From Hyaloperonospora brassicae (taxonomy: Eukaryota; Oomycota; Peronosporomycetes; Peronosporales; Peronosporaceae), in contig CANTFL010001444.1 in NCBI GenBank assembly GCA_947650285.1, forward strand, positions 310,001 to 374,000: 64,000 bases of DNA, given 5' to 3'. The notes below the pieces were generated by a model that saw nothing but the letters and a program-made list of their open reading frames with translations, had not been told where the DNA came from and did no database searches. The position numbers were made by a program, and so were the translations under genes. This document shows, one piece after another, positions 42,535-55,329 of this stretch (positions are counted from its first letter, which is position 1; each line of letters begins with the position of its first letter).

Positions 42535-42925
42535 TGTAACGGGGCACACCCTTGCGTGAACTTAACGCAAAGGTATCGGTGCCCCGACAGACGTACACGA
42601 GGCGAACGAGGAAGCGTAGGATAAAGATAAAGTAAAACTGTTGTATTAATATAATTAAGTCTTTTAACTACTGTCTCTTTGTTTAACCTGAATTTATTAT
42701 GTTAATATAACTCAGTGTATGGTGACGCTTCGTCACCACTCATTGCGCGCGTCATGCGGCGATTGGTGGGGTGATATCATCACGATATCAACCAATGATC
42801 AGACTCTTTGGTCGACCCTTCAATATCACCACTTTGGTGATATTGTTCAAAGAATATTCAACTTCATATTATTTAAGGTCACTTTCTTTAAAGTGACAAT
42901 TCCATGTAACGGGCTGCCCCGTTAC
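42535..42925 (-). repeat. 5' LTR of element 1
   Basis: Paired with 34942-35333. Ends TGTAAC...GTTACA, with the same hairpin set as the other LTR. TTAAA follows at 42926-42930. Confidence 0.93.
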
Positions 42926-42930
42926 ATTAA

Positions 42931-43179
42931 AGTCCATTGTATCAACCAAGAAAGCTTTCAGCCAATGATGGACGCGTGCAATTTGTGACAAGCAAGCCGT
43001 TACAATTTTGATTTGTATTGATCCGTTGTCAAGGAAGGCTTTGAGAAAATCAAAACAAAGCTCAGCTATAGTGAATAGATTTCGCTTTTTTGCAACTTAG
43101 ACCTACGTCTTCGCGTAAGCTTATACTGTCATCAGTGTAGTTAAGCACTACAATGTGGAACAAATTCTCTGTGGATGTG
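42931..43179. other. spacer right of element 1
   Basis: AT-rich sequence with no gene. Parts look like worn LTR-related sequence but cannot be aligned with confidence. Confidence 0.35.
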
Positions 43180-44640
43180 TCAAACACAGGCAGCGCCGAA
43201 GGTCCACCACTTAAATAGTCGTGTGGACGGGGACGTGGATGCGTGCCTAGCGGGCAGCAACCGCGTAAGTACAAACTGGCTGTCAAAAAGCGGCAGCAAA
43301 GTAGTTCTAAGTTGACCAGAGAGTCGAACGTAGAGTACCTGGTTCTGGCAGTGCGACCACAACTAGAAGACGATGAGGGAATAAGTCCCCACGTGCTTGA
43401 GGAAGGACTTCCACAAGCAGTAGTTGCCGAGGTGTAAACCCCTTAGCATACTGTGAAAAAAAGTTTCTAGGAAAAAAACGAGACATTATATGTCTTGGTT
43501 AATTACGGATTAAGCGTAGGCGCTTATACGTATGGTTTAATTGCACCTCCAAAGTTAACTTCGGAGATCACTCAATTGCCGACGTTAAAACTAAACGGTT
43601 CTTTCGTGCTCTGCACAGTGGCAAATTCAAGCAGATCTGCATACTCGTCACAGAGAATGAGTATGTGGCCGATATTCGGTCGGCAACAGTATCTGTTGAG
43701 AAAGAACGGTTTATCAGCAGCCCATCGATGGACGACAATGTCCTCAATGAGAAGACTCGGACAGAGCGATGTACATCTCAATCTCCTGAGAGTCACTCAT
43801 AAAAATCCTTTATACAAGGATTTGAACCATTATAAGGATGTATTCCATGAATCACTGCCTTGCAAATTGCCTAAGGCCAAACGCACTCGACATGAAATAC
43901 AGTTCAAACCGGGCTCGAAGTACTGTGTCATGAAGCAGTGGACAATGCCTGGTGAAAAAACATCAACGACCGTAAACTTCATTGCCGATTACTTTACAGC
44001 AAACCATGCGAGGGATTCAAATTCCTCTCATAGCTCCGCGATCTTTTGTGTGCGTAAAGCCACAGAAGGGGGAGGATTGTGTACGCATTCAACAAATTGA
44101 ATGCTACATCTGTACCGGCTCAGACGCCGATACCGAGGAAGGACGTAATCATAGACGGTATGTCAAAGAGTACCATCCTTTCGACAATGGATATGATGGA
44201 TGGCTTCTATCATATCCACATGTATGAAGGGGACGTACCTTACACGGCAGTGAGTATCCCCAGCGGGATGTTGTGGGATTGGCTAGTGATGCCACAGAAG
44301 ATGAGAAATGCCCCTGCCACATTCAACAGATGTGTGAAAAACCTGTTGAGATCGGTGTGAGATTTCGCACCGAGTTACTTCGACTATGTGTTGTCCATAG
44401 CTGGGCTATGAATGGAAAGACGGACGTGGAAGCTCATAGATAGCACGTTCGTCAGGTCTCACAATTGTGCGCAAGCATATATTATACGCAAACCTCAAAA
44501 AGTTGGTTTTCGCACCCTGAGAGTACCACTTCTTGGGTACACCGTGGGAAACACCGCGTACGCCCTGATCTGGATAGGATCAAGGCGATCTCCTACTGGC
44601 CTGTGCCAGTCAATGTAAAGAGACTCAGGTAGATAATGTG
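43180..44640 (+). mobile_element. decayed relative of elements 1 and 2, RT part
   Basis: Similarity to 61040-62500 begins at the caggcagcgccga word (about 43190). It runs through the linker (SPHVLEEGLPQ, PPKLTSEITQLPTL) and RT blocks (AFNKLNATSVPAQTPIPRKDVIIDGMSKSTI near 44085-44180, YFDY instead of YFDD near 44380), with many frameshifts. Gag and protease are missing. Where elements 1 and 2 have a TAG between protease and RT, this copy seems to have a sense codon (TCG near 43219). Similarity stops near 44625. Confidence 0.85.
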
Positions 44641-45329
44641 GTTGAGTGGAGATAGCTCTTTTGAGGAGTCGGTCCCAACTCTCCACTGGCGCTCGGACGA
44701 CTGACTAACGGAGGGGGTTCTCCGATTCCGTGTTCTTGATAGCCTTCCTCACCTTGTGTACCCATCGGTGGGGCGGGTTGAACTCTTCCAGGTGGACTCG
44801 CGACAACGGAAAACTTGAACGCGTTTGCGATGGGTTTGAGGTTTGGTCTCGGTTTGGAAATCTCTACACCGCGATTGGGGTTGACGTCGTCTCGTGGAAT
44901 CCTTCACGGGATCACTTGTGTACTGGTAGGGTGCTCGATATGGGTCACCCTGATCGGTGACAGATCGACTTGTCCAAATGTAGACCTTGATTCGCGAGCC
45001 TTCTGACCACTTGAGCCGTCTCGCAATCTTGACTCTTCAACCACAAATGGTCTCCTGCGTCCAGTCGCAGTTGGGTGTTGCTTGATAGTTCTTGATCCCT
45101 GGCCAAACAATCCATGGATATCACTTGATTGAGGTATGTAACTTTTCCTTGATCTCGGGTGACCAGTGATCCACCTGGAGGAGAAGTCGACACGTGTGCT
45201 TTGAAGCAAATTGAACTATATTTAATGTTAACCAATCAAACCCAACAAACCTATCCCTATCCCCATGTCTTGGACATCGCTTGCCACATGTCTCTCTTTC
45301 TTGACGGCATCGACCTTGTACTTGCGTGT

Positions 45330-45720
45330 CACACACCTGATATACTTATCCAATCGCAGTCACCCTTCTGGTCGCCGATCGTGTGTCGTAACCCACACTA
45401 TCCTGATCGCGATCACAAACCTGATCCCTGATCACGATATCGATCGTCTCCTGATCGCTATCGCCTTGCTCATCGCGGGTCACATGGTGTGCTCCACCAA
45501 CCTGATCGCGATCACATAGCTTAACGCCGATCACAATATCGATCACATCCTAAACGCGATCGTTTTGCTAATCGCGAGTCACATGGTGTAGTAAACACTC
45601 TTCCGATCGCTATCGCTTGTCGTAGTCCGCACTGACCTGATCACGATCATGATCGCCTCCTTGATTACGATTGCCTTGCTGATCGCTGTTTCCTCCTAGA
45701 TCGACCGATCACAAATGTCA
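45330..45720. repeat. GATC-rich degenerate tandem repeat (about 120 bp units)
   Basis: The words cgatcgc, gatcacgat and gtcacatggtgt recur; the last occurs near 45478-45491 and 45578-45591, about 100-120 bp apart, with neighbours in the same order. It lies in the 3' part of the second-family element. Confidence 0.6.
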
Positions 45721-46642
45721 TCTTTCCCATGACAATAACTCCATCTCCAGGACTCGTACCCTTCGTCCGTCATACTTTAACCCGATATCGCAGGTCCCAT
45801 CCTGTACGATCTGATATCCAGTCTTGTCTGACCGTCCAGTGGACGCGATCCGACCAATTTTGGGACCGGCGCTGCCAACCGTTAACTGACTCGAATATAA
45901 CTGGAACGCGATCAGTTCCCCTATCGCGAATTTCCGTAGTCGGTTCATCACAGTCGTCCCCTGCGTCGTTAGTCACCACACATTGTCGATCTAACTGCGC
46001 ACTTATATTTTCGCTAAGTCAGGCCCACCGTTCTAATTCACGCCATGTCGACGACAAATCCTTCTGTTACCTATCCTCCTTCCGACTCGGGTAAGTCGTC
46101 TCAGAGTTGTCATTCTCTTCGTTCAATAGTAATTTCCTCTTCCTTTTAATCTTCGTATTCCTTTGTTGAGATTGTCCTCATAATTATTTTCTCTTCATAC
46201 ATCCTCTATCAGGTCACCCACAGTCCCGATTTCTCGCGGTCAAAGTTCCATCCATCCTTATCTTCTGCGATCAAAGTTTGTGTCGACTGGATCAGATCAT
46301 TAACAGTCTTAGTTTTTTGCGATCAAAGTTCCACCGATGCTCATCACTATCGATCAAAATGCTTTCAGACTCTGACCTGCGCGATCAAGTCTGTAAACTC
46401 TCAATTACCATACTTACAACATCTACCGCCATTCCATTTTCTCATGCAACTTCCCTGTACGTGATCTGTCCACCCTCCAATGCAACCGCCTTGCATTTCA
46501 CTTCAGATCAACGACCTGACCATCACTCACCCTCATTCCCCTCTTCGTGCAATTGCATCACTGCAAACCGATTATTCTGCACACGATCACGATCCCATTC
46601 TTGTATCAAAGCTACTCAGTTCATTTCGGCTTCGTCCACCCA

Positions 46643-46957
46643 CTATGGACCACGATATACTTTCCAATAGACTTTGAACTGTCGGTGCACCCTGCCACAA
46701 TGTATCCGTCTTCCTGATCGCATGTCCGTTATTCTCTCCACTTCGAACTCGTCTTCTGCCAGATCGCCTACCCAAATGTCTTCTGGTAATCGAGCAGCGT
46801 CAAAATCAACTAGATCCGCTTCGCTTACTCTCAGTCGTTCCATAGGTCGATCCGGGAACATTCGTACGAGTTTCAGCTTCGACACATGCACCACTGAAAA
46901 GACGAGGTAGAGCGACCTGCCATTTTCAATCTTCAGCATGCTCCCCGCACTTGTCAA
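46643..46957 (-). pseudogene. integrase tail and chromodomain of the second-family element
   Basis: Reads VFSVVHVSKLKLVRMFPDRP, typical of the gypsy integrase tail, then FEVERITDMRSGRR...GRVHRQFKVYWKVYRGP, a chromodomain-like stretch. Frame open for 104 codons only. Confidence 0.65.
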
Positions 46958-47377
46958 TCACTCGGAACGGTCCTTGCCACATATGCGCCAATTTCCAAGC
47001 GTACCCTTCCTTCACGCGATACAGAAATAGCTAGACTTGCGATCCGCTGCATAATTCCAGCATATCGCAATCCTGATTATGTTGATCGGCGCGATCTTGG
47101 ATTTCTTCCATTAGTCGATTGTTCACCACCGCTCTCGCCCGTTGATAATGGCGTTGTATGCCATACCGCCATCGTCGTGGATCTCGATCTCTCGATGCGG
47201 TACTCCCTAGAGGTAAAGTGTCCTTCAACGTTGATCGGGGTCTCAACCGTGGATCCGATAAAAGAGGTGTCCCGCGAACCCGATCGTGTGCGGTGTTAAT
47301 CGCTTATGTCAATCTTTCGGCATATTTATCCCAGTCTCTCTGATTCTCGTCCGACACATACATCTTCATTGCTCAAT

Positions 47378-47689
47378 TTAATGGGTGGACCATACGTTCC
47401 GCTGTGACGTTTGCTTGTGGTCTATAAACCATCGTAGCTCATTGTTTCTTGACCACAATCCTATCATCGCACGAAAGAAATCAGACATGAATCCTGGCTC
47501 TCGATCGTGACGAATTGATTCACTTGCGCCAAACCTGTTAAATACACATTCTTCGTAATTTTCCGCGATCGTTTGCGCGGTCCGAGATGCACTCGCCTTT
47601 GCAACCACATATCCATAGAACAGGTCGGCCCAAATCAACAGCCCCGTGTTCCCTTTGAACAATCGTGGCAAAGAAGGAATTTGATCCAT
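47378..47689 (-). pseudogene. integrase core fragment of the second-family element
   Basis: Contains ADLFYGYVVAKA, RTAQTIAENYEECVF and IRHDREPGFMSDFF, typical integrase core blocks with catalytic Asp residues; the following E block is not in this frame. Confidence 0.75.
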
Positions 47690-49003
47690 CGCCAGAATAT
47701 GGAAAGGGTACGTGGCTTGTATGTTACCCGGCGATCCACTTCGATCTCAAGGGCGTCCTTTACCTGTATCACAATCCACACACTCTACCACATACCGTTG
47801 CACACTTCGATACAAACCTCTCCAGTGAAAATTCGCTCTGATCCGCTATAAGTTCGGCCTATACCCTGGAGGCCGCCCTCCAAACTGGTATGATAATTAT
47901 GGGAAAAAAAATCCTGCTGCAATAGCTCCGGGATCACCAACCGAACCAGCTCTACGCGATATTTGACTTTGTAGCTGATCTATGAAAAAAGAGCAACAAC
48001 TCGTCCTGATCGTTATCATAATCCGGCGAGATCAAGGCACATGATTTTGCATCCGCTGATGTAATCGGGGATACAGCCCCCGTCAGCTAGATCTTCAAGT
48101 AAGTCTTTCTACTCTCTTCATTCTGAGCTTGTTTGATCCGCTCGATTCGTATCTGTTGTACAATATCTTCTTGGACAATTTGTGCTGAATGGCGTCGTCG
48201 TGCGGCGGCACCGGTAATTGCAGCTACTCGCACCCTCTGGTTCGTCTTACGGGGTAACAGTAACTCTTATAGCCAATTGAGAGTTACTAGATCTTGGTCA
48301 TTCGCCACTATCCAACCCTCCTCTTTCTGCAGAGTCTCACTTACCAATCGATCTGCGCTCGCGTTCCAATCTCGTTTTACATTCAGGAAACCATGATTGG
48401 GCCATGATCGGAGTTTCTTCATCGCTTCATGTATCAGCAGTTATCGACCTGGCGCCTTGCAACCGATTTGTCCACGCATTTGCCTGATCACTAAATTCTA
48501 ATCTCCACATATGACCACTCGTCCCCTAGTCTGATCAGTCAACAAATCAAAACATAGACGAAATCATATATACTCTGCTTCTTTGACAGTTATATCAGGG
48601 ACAAATTCAGACGCGGCGGCCACAACCTTCCAACCTGGTAACGTCCATACGATCGCATTGCATGCTTCGCATTTCTCTTCACTCTAGCAGACCCATCAAA
48701 ACTATATACTTAGATTTTTCTTCCTCTTCGACCGTCGGTAGAGGCATACTGATCGTTTGTCATGGTTTTTTCCGTGGCGCAATCGCGATTAACATTTCAT
48801 ACACTTATTGCCAAGGGGTTATAATCGCTGCCAGAGTACCAAGTATCTCATCTTCACCCTTTTCACATCGACGGATCTCCAGTGTCCAGTTTGATAACAT
48901 GCATCCCATCGTCCTGATCTCCTATAAATACCGGAAGATTGGAGCAAACAGGCTAAGGTTGAATAAAGCGTCGGCACGATGATCTCACGAGACACCAGCA
49001 TAA

Positions 49004-49366
49004 TTAGCATATGTATATCATCCTTAGCAATGGCAGTACCTCTTTCTCCACTATGCCATAGTTAACTTCTTTGGGCTTCAGCGTAAGGATTGAAAAGGTG
49101 ACCATCCAGTACACCTCATCATGTTTCTGCTGCCATGCCGCCGACATAGCCCACTTGCTGGAGTACACCACAATCACTGGCGGTCGATCCGGGTCAGAGT
49201 GTTTTAAAATGGGTGTAGTAGCGATCTTCTGTTTCAGGAAAGTGAGTGGGATCGTCTCTTTCCCCCAGCGACTCCTGTCTTCCGGATCCTGATCACCCCC
49301 AGAAAGTGGATACCGATCGCGATCGACCTCAGACATTAAGTGCGATTTCCGATCGCCCCCATGCAA
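49004..49366 (-). pseudogene. RNase H fragment of the second-family element
   Basis: VIVVYSSKWAMSAAWQQKHDEVY, then TLKPKEVNYGIVEKEVLPLLR, matches gypsy RNase H blocks. The frame begins inside the nearby tandem repeat. Confidence 0.7.
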
Positions 49367-49470
49367 TTGGGTGCGATTCTTGATCCCCCCAGAAAATGGG
49401 TGCGATTTCTGATCGCCCCAGCAATGGGGTGCAATTCATGATCACCCCCAGGGATTAGGTACCGAACGCG
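49270..49470. repeat. degenerate tandem repeat of about 30-35 bp
   Basis: Units of the form gatcgcccccagnaantgggtgcgattnn occur at least four times between 49345 and 49450, with weaker units before and after. It interrupts the pol region of the decayed element. Confidence 0.7.
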
Positions 49471-49932
49471 ATCGCCTTTGTGGGCTATATGACATAATCG
49501 GTTTCGCCCAGCAACCTTCTCTGTTCTTGGGTCGTCATACGCGCGTCGGATTTCATGGTAATAGGCTTCTCGCAATTCATACAGTACTGAGTCGTACACT
49601 GAAAAATCCTAGATGAATCGACTGTAATCGTTGAAACTCCCCAGAAATAATTGCATCGATTGTAGCGAACGAGGAAATGATATATTTACCAATGATCCTA
49701 GATCATTTGGGTTTGCTTATAATCCGTTCAAAACGCTTGATGAACCAGTTAGTCTACCTTGCGTCGTCCCCAGAATCTCTTAGCCACACTGATAGATAAA
49801 TTTTACCGATTATATACGTCCAGCAATCGTTCCACTTTGCGGTAGAGAGATTTCCACGACGTGGCCGGTATCAGTATATCGTCGATAAATGACCTTCGAC
49901 CAAGGACCGACGCCTTCATGTCAGAACCCGGT

Positions 49933-50480
49933 TCACCTTTGATAAGCACATCTAAAATATCTGATGATCTCGAAGAGATCGTAGTTGAACGTGTACCAAT
50001 CTTCAGATACCCATTTCACGCATTGTCGATCAGGCGTTGGTAAATTTGCGGTGCGTTCTTCAATCCAAAAGGCATCCTCAGCCATTCGAGCAGGCCTGAT
50101 GGTGTAATAAACGCAGAAATTTCTCTGGCTAGATCCGTCATCTCCACCACCCAAAACCCACTTGCCAAATTTAAGGAACAGTACCACATGGCTTTATTCA
50201 TATCCTGCAGCAAGTCGCTGATCGTACGCATGGAATACACCACCAATATCGTCAATTGATTTACTCGTCTATAGTCGATACACAATCGAAGATCTTCACC
50301 ATTCTTCTTTATGATCACCACGATCGGTGAAGCCCACGGACAATTAGACGGGCGAATTATCTGCGCCGTTAATAATCCCTTGATCAGATCGGCCAGTTTT
50401 CGCGAAACTTGGGTGCGACCGGTCGTACCCTTTGTGCGACGGGTTAGCGTCTCCGACATCAATATCACAGACTGCTCCAC
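49933..50480 (-). pseudogene. reverse transcriptase fragment of the second-family element
   Basis: Contains IIRPSNCPWASPIVVIIKKNGEDLRLCIDYRRVNQLT and WLRMPFGLKNAPQIYQRLIDNA, canonical gypsy RT blocks 2 to 4. The YxDD block lies after a shift. Confidence 0.85.
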
Positions 50481-52472
50481 GAGCCGCAGGGGGTAGGGAA
50501 TTTCCTTTGCCTATTTGTAAATGGCGATTTGACCATATCAACTGCCGCGACTTCTTTTGATCACTCTACAGTGGATCCCCTAAGTTTCCCACTTGAATGT
50601 ATCCTAGAGATATATCGGCCAGAGGTATAACTACTTCCGGTAGGATCGCCATGTGCTGCTCGACATCCTCGGCGTACAACTCTCCATTTCCGTTACGATA
50701 CGTCGACACGGTAGGCGGTTCTGCATGGTCCTTTCCCCACCGATCGCCAAGACGTCATTCCGTTTCACCGGTCGTTCGGACTTTTCCTGTAACTCACAAC
50801 CCATGATCGCACTCTGTCTGTCTGACAGCTGAACTCTTCTTGTAGCACGTCACTGACACCTCGCTTGATGTCTTTAACGTCTACCGTCAGGAATTCAGGG
50901 CTCAGCCTCTCATGCCTATCTCACGAATGATTGCCCTCCATGCACTCTTGAATCGTAGAGATCGACGAATATACTTTTGTTGGTAGATATACATCTTCCT
51001 CGTGCCGCACACACCGCACTTTTACATCTCTAGCGATCTCGTCAGACTGATTTTTGGACTAATTTTTTCGTCACCATCCATGGTAAATATCGCGTCTAAC
51101 TGATGGATGGGTCGTCTTTGCCCCCGATCAGATCCCTCGCATTCGTTCTTCCCTGTTGCGGTCGGCGTCAAATCTCTGCTATCCGCCCTCTACCTGGTTT
51201 GCACACGCTCATCATATTGCGTCTCATCATTTGTATCGTCCGTCACAAGTACCTTTATCGATCGCTGGCCGTACTAATTGGCGCAATCATCGCTTTCCCT
51301 CTCATCTATATATTGCATCAAATCTTCATCGATCACGTTTCGATCAGGTTGTAACTCTTCAGCAATGCAGTCTTTCGCCTCTTCTTCTGTCTTTATCTCT
51401 TGGAGCATTATAATCTTTCTCGGCGTAGGATATGATCGCTGATCAACCAATGGACCTGTATACGCTTTGGGTGAGACTTCTTCTCATCAATCGTAGCTTC
51501 GAACGCTAGAGTTTTCCATTTGTTATAACGTCGCGACCCCACAGACACGTACCCCTGCGATCAAGGTATCATGTCTGCTACCATACACAGTCCTAATGGG
51601 GGTCCCCAGAGTAAAATCACCTAGCGATCTCCTTAGTTGGTGATCTATTGGTAGTTGATCCTGCCAGGCCTGTTAGTCACAGTTGGTACCTACTCCACGT
51701 CTCGTCTTACCTAAAGTTTATCTTTTGGTGGCGCGACACCTACCCTCACTTCTGTTAATTTACCGACTAATATCACCACGTGTTGATCATTCAGATTGAT
51801 CGCTTGAATTTTTGATCTAGATAGTGGCTTACGCTCCGCTAGACCAATGCGGAATTTATCGGGTATACATAGCGTTCCGGCCGCTAGATCCAAACGAATA
51901 CCCGCCGGAACCATAAATTCCTTGCTAAGTATCGACTCTTGACCAACTTGATTGTTAATCCATACGTCGACATAATATACTAGTGAGCCGTCAAATGCGA
52001 TCTTGATCTTCGTGCGCCCAGCCGGTCATGTATGCGTTTTCGCCTATACCGAAACATTCTTGAGTCTCGCTTTCGTCGATCATGCACCCTACCTTGAGAG
52101 AAAAGGTGGTGTTGATGATTGACACTGTAGCACCGGAATCGAACAGCATAGTGGCCTTCTCATTATTGATCTTGCCATCGCTTTCGCCTGCTTAAACCAC
52201 TTTCCAGGGGTGTTGTATTTCCAATACCCACGTGATTCCCCTGGTGCGAGATCCAGCTCCATTTTCACGGCTGATTAAGTGTATTCATCAATTTGTTTTC
52301 CACGTAAAATCGCGGGGGCACGAGTTGAATCATTACGTATATTAGCGATAGACTCGGCCTGATCTCTAACTTCTTGATCCTTTGCTTTTCTCTCAAAGAA
52401 TACACATGTGCAAATTTGCAGCACCTAGAATGCTCGGCTCGTGTCAGATTCCATCCTGGCAAGCATCCTAGC

Positions 52473-53911
52473 TTAACATCTCCTCCGCCTCGGACGGAAA
52501 CCTTCCTGCGTTGTAGTAGGCACATACCACTTGCGCATCAAATTGTAGAACTTCTCCAAGGGAAGCTTGCCACTCTCATGCACTTTTCCACAAGCTGCAC
52601 ACGTGTAGAAACACTTGTCCGCTGGATGTCCTTTTCGGCCGCACTTCTGGCAAGTCAATCGCTTCCAGCAGCCACTATCATTATGCTTGATCGATACACA
52701 GTGATTACACCGTTGCGACCGTTCTCCGTGATCGCGTAACTCCACCCGACTAGCTTCCTCATGTGAAATACGATGATCATGGTTTAACTTCGCTTGAGTG
52801 GGGACGGTGGTCGCACAAACCGTGCGCCGGTATGCGTACTCTTCCAATCCACTTGGATCCGAATTTGAACTGCTGATCTCACTTTCCACCCAGATCGATC
52901 GTACTGCTTGGGTTGATTTTGACGGTACCTGACCAGCATGAACTTTTGGTCGCTGATGAATTTTGCCCGGTCCCATCGACGCCTTCTTGTACTGGTTTTC
53001 CTCCCGATGATAGGCACGCAACGTCTCATCCATGTCGTCGGCATTTGACAATCGCAGTAGAGTCAGATAATTTTTCTTAATCGCGATCGTCCAGCGTGAT
53101 AATAATAAAACCTTCAACATGCTCACGCCGCGTAGCGTGCTTTCCCTCTCTAATCGCGACCTTGGATCGGATCGCTGCCCCATTCAATCGGTGCAAAAAC
53201 TACAGCGGGGTTTTACCGGTCGTTTGCGCGCTTGATAAATATGTCTGGCATTTGATACACCATATCATTTATATTGTACCGTGAAACCTTCCAGAAGATC
53301 TTTCCATGTGCGACGAGTAGTGCGACTCAGTTGACTGTGCCAATTCTTTGTCTTCCCGTCAGTAGATCACCAAGCACCAGGCATTTTTTTTCATTCTATA
53401 TTTGGTCCCTTAGGAACGCCAATTTGACTTTGCTGATCCAGCTTCTGGTGCGATCTTCGTCTCGGTCGCTACTGTTGAATTCCTTCAGCCCGCCGATCAC
53501 CGAGAAACGAACAAGTTAAGGAAACGGCTCTTGATTGATTGACATTTCTGCAGAAGCCACCAATGGACGCCTCGAGTCCTCCCGATCCGATTTGTACGGG
53601 GTATGTCCTCCGGGATCTCCAAAATCTGATCGGCCTTGACTTAATCCGAACAAATCAGTCCCGACATCCGGGAAGTAGGTTTCTAGAGCTCTTGGCATCT
53701 TGATCGCTTGACTTGGATAGATCGCTTGACAGTTTTGACGCCGTTGTCGGTTTTCAAAGTGCTCCATATCATTATCGATGTAAGACAGCACGTGTACTAG
53801 GAGAGCCAATGTATCATCTCCGGTGGCGCGTATAGCTGCCGATCGCGGTTCGGCCTTGATTTCCTTGGCGCGATCAAGTAGATGGGCAGATCCACTGGGG
53901 CCTAGCGACAT
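52473..53911 (-). pseudogene. gag region of the second-family element
   Basis: The C-terminal part has Cys-rich motifs (CNHCVSIKHNDSGCWKRLTCQKCGRKGHPADKCFYTC), including one C-x2-C-x4-H-x4-C knuckle. The N-terminal part (53911-53516) reads as a separate frame. Confidence 0.65.
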
Positions 53912-53934
53912 TCGCTAAATGCCGATCGAGGCGT

Positions 53935-55210
53935 ATGACTCGATCTCGCATTCCGCTGAAGCATTCACCTTTTTTTGTGAATGAAATACGCCATCCGCTT
54001 ATTCATGCCCTTTTCAAGTTTGACGTTCATTTAAAGGGGAGGGACCCGCTCGACCAACATATTATTTTGGCTCATGCTCATCACGCGTCGACGCTATCGC
54101 GGTCACGTACGATTTCGATGTCGACCAATATAACATCGACGAGGCCAGCAGTAGCAAAGACGCTCCTACTGCATCAGACGATACGGACTATTCAGCATAA
54201 TCAATGATATTGCCAGCGAGGAAGATGAGACCCTTGCTAAAGAAGAGAAATACCTCTTCGCATTGCGCAGTAGGCGCACTGAACGACACAACAGCGCACC
54301 AGCAGAAAAGTTTCTGCTAATTCGTGAAGCGATAATCGAATTTCTTACGTTTTTATCGCTAACGTGTTGTCCCTTCAGAAACGGAACGCAGACAAGAATG
54401 AACGAGCTTATGTTCTTGAATTCGAGGCTAACAACCTAGACTGCTGTCTACCGTAAAACTACCTAGACACGCAGTCACAAATGTCGGCAGTCGTTTACTA
54501 CCGCCGAAATACATTGGTCCAGTTCGTGTGGTTCACCGCCAAGGCAACTCATGCACGATCAAGTAGCCTCGTGGGATGCGTTTGCATCCCAAGTTTTATG
54601 TTAAGAGTCTCCGCCCGTACTATCACACGCAGCCTCTTCCGAGAACAGAGATAGTTAGCACGCTTAACAATTTCAACACATTATTGTGATCAAGGATCAA
54701 ACTTTCGTGTTGGACCCAAAGCAATAAATTCTCGCAAAGAGCCGCCTCTATCTCGTCGCGTAGGGGACGAAGCTCGCGTTTGTTCGAGAGATAATCGATA
54801 TAAAAGTCCGATAGTTCCTTCTTCCGATCGGTTCGATTTCGTCGCGCGGTCGTCATCATATCATGACGATGGTTTTACTCGTGCTCCATGTCTTCCCTCA
54901 AGTCGATCAGGGTGCGGTCTTACCGGTCGAGATATCCTTCAGGCTCGGCGTCTGAGTCTGAACTGGTCTTTCCGACTCTACCAGTGTCGCTAGTGTACTC
55001 TCCCGGTGGACGACGATTACACGCGGGGCGTATTTTTTTAACACACCGCGTGAAGACGGGCGTGGACAAGCTAACCTCTCCTCTGGCGGGATATCCACGC
55101 TTGTTCGACAGTTGGGAGTCTCAATTCCAGCTGATGGCTAATGTTGAAGGTCTCGTCGAACAATCGGACGATACACATTCAACGGGACATCGGGCCTATC
55201 TGTAAACACA
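53935..55210 (+). mobile_element. decayed relative of element 1, integrase tail and chromodomain part
   Basis: Continues the fragment at 43180-44640 on the same strand. Integrase block HSPFFVNEIRHP (near 53955) matches element 1 HTPFYVNGLRHP. The acidic insert follows (54110-54210), then the tail (PRHAVTNVGSRLLPPKYIGPVRV near 54450-54530) and the chromodomain (RIFLTHRVKTG, LTSPLAGYPRLFDSWESQFQL near 55030-55130). Many stops. RNase H and most of integrase are missing from both halves. Confidence 0.8.
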
Positions 55211-55329
55211 CACTTCTTGACGACGTCGGTGGTATAGTCTTTAAAGTGACTATGGCTTGCGCCATCGTCGACACTCTTGTGCCAAGGAACACGAGCTGGA
55301 TTTTGATAATACTTATCGACACTTATCAT

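Larger units (their letters stand above)
34942..42925 (-). mobile_element. element 1: complete Ty3/gypsy chromovirus, minus orientation
   Basis: LTRs at 34942-35333 and 42535-42925, both TG...CA, are flanked by TTAAA duplications. After the 5' LTR (right side) comes a primer-binding site TGGTAGCACTTTGTAG (complement, starting two bases inside the LTR edge); its TGGTAGCA could pair with an initiator-Met tRNA end. A polypurine tract (complement of 35334-35346, AAGGGGGGTGA) precedes the 3' LTR. Order on the minus strand: gag, protease, RT, RNase H, integrase, chromodomain. Reading is broken by a gag stop and a frameshift, a TAG between protease and RT, a TGA between RT and RNase H, and a shift in a G-run (about 37660). 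The two LTRs differ at roughly 30-35 sites by eye, so insertion is not very recent. Confidence 0.93.
44641..53930 (-). mobile_element. decayed Ty3/gypsy element of a second family, minus, inserted into the older relative of element 1
   Basis: On the minus strand in order: gag (about 53911-52470), protease (DSGATVSIINTTF, about 52170-52060), RT (50480-50000), RNase H (49300-49000), integrase core (47690-47400), chromodomain (46760-46640). All are broken by stops and shifts. It sits between two halves of the plus-strand decayed element (43180-44640 and 53935-56400). Its LTRs and target duplication could not be fixed by eye. Codon-level damage is heavy, so this insertion is old. Confidence 0.75.
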
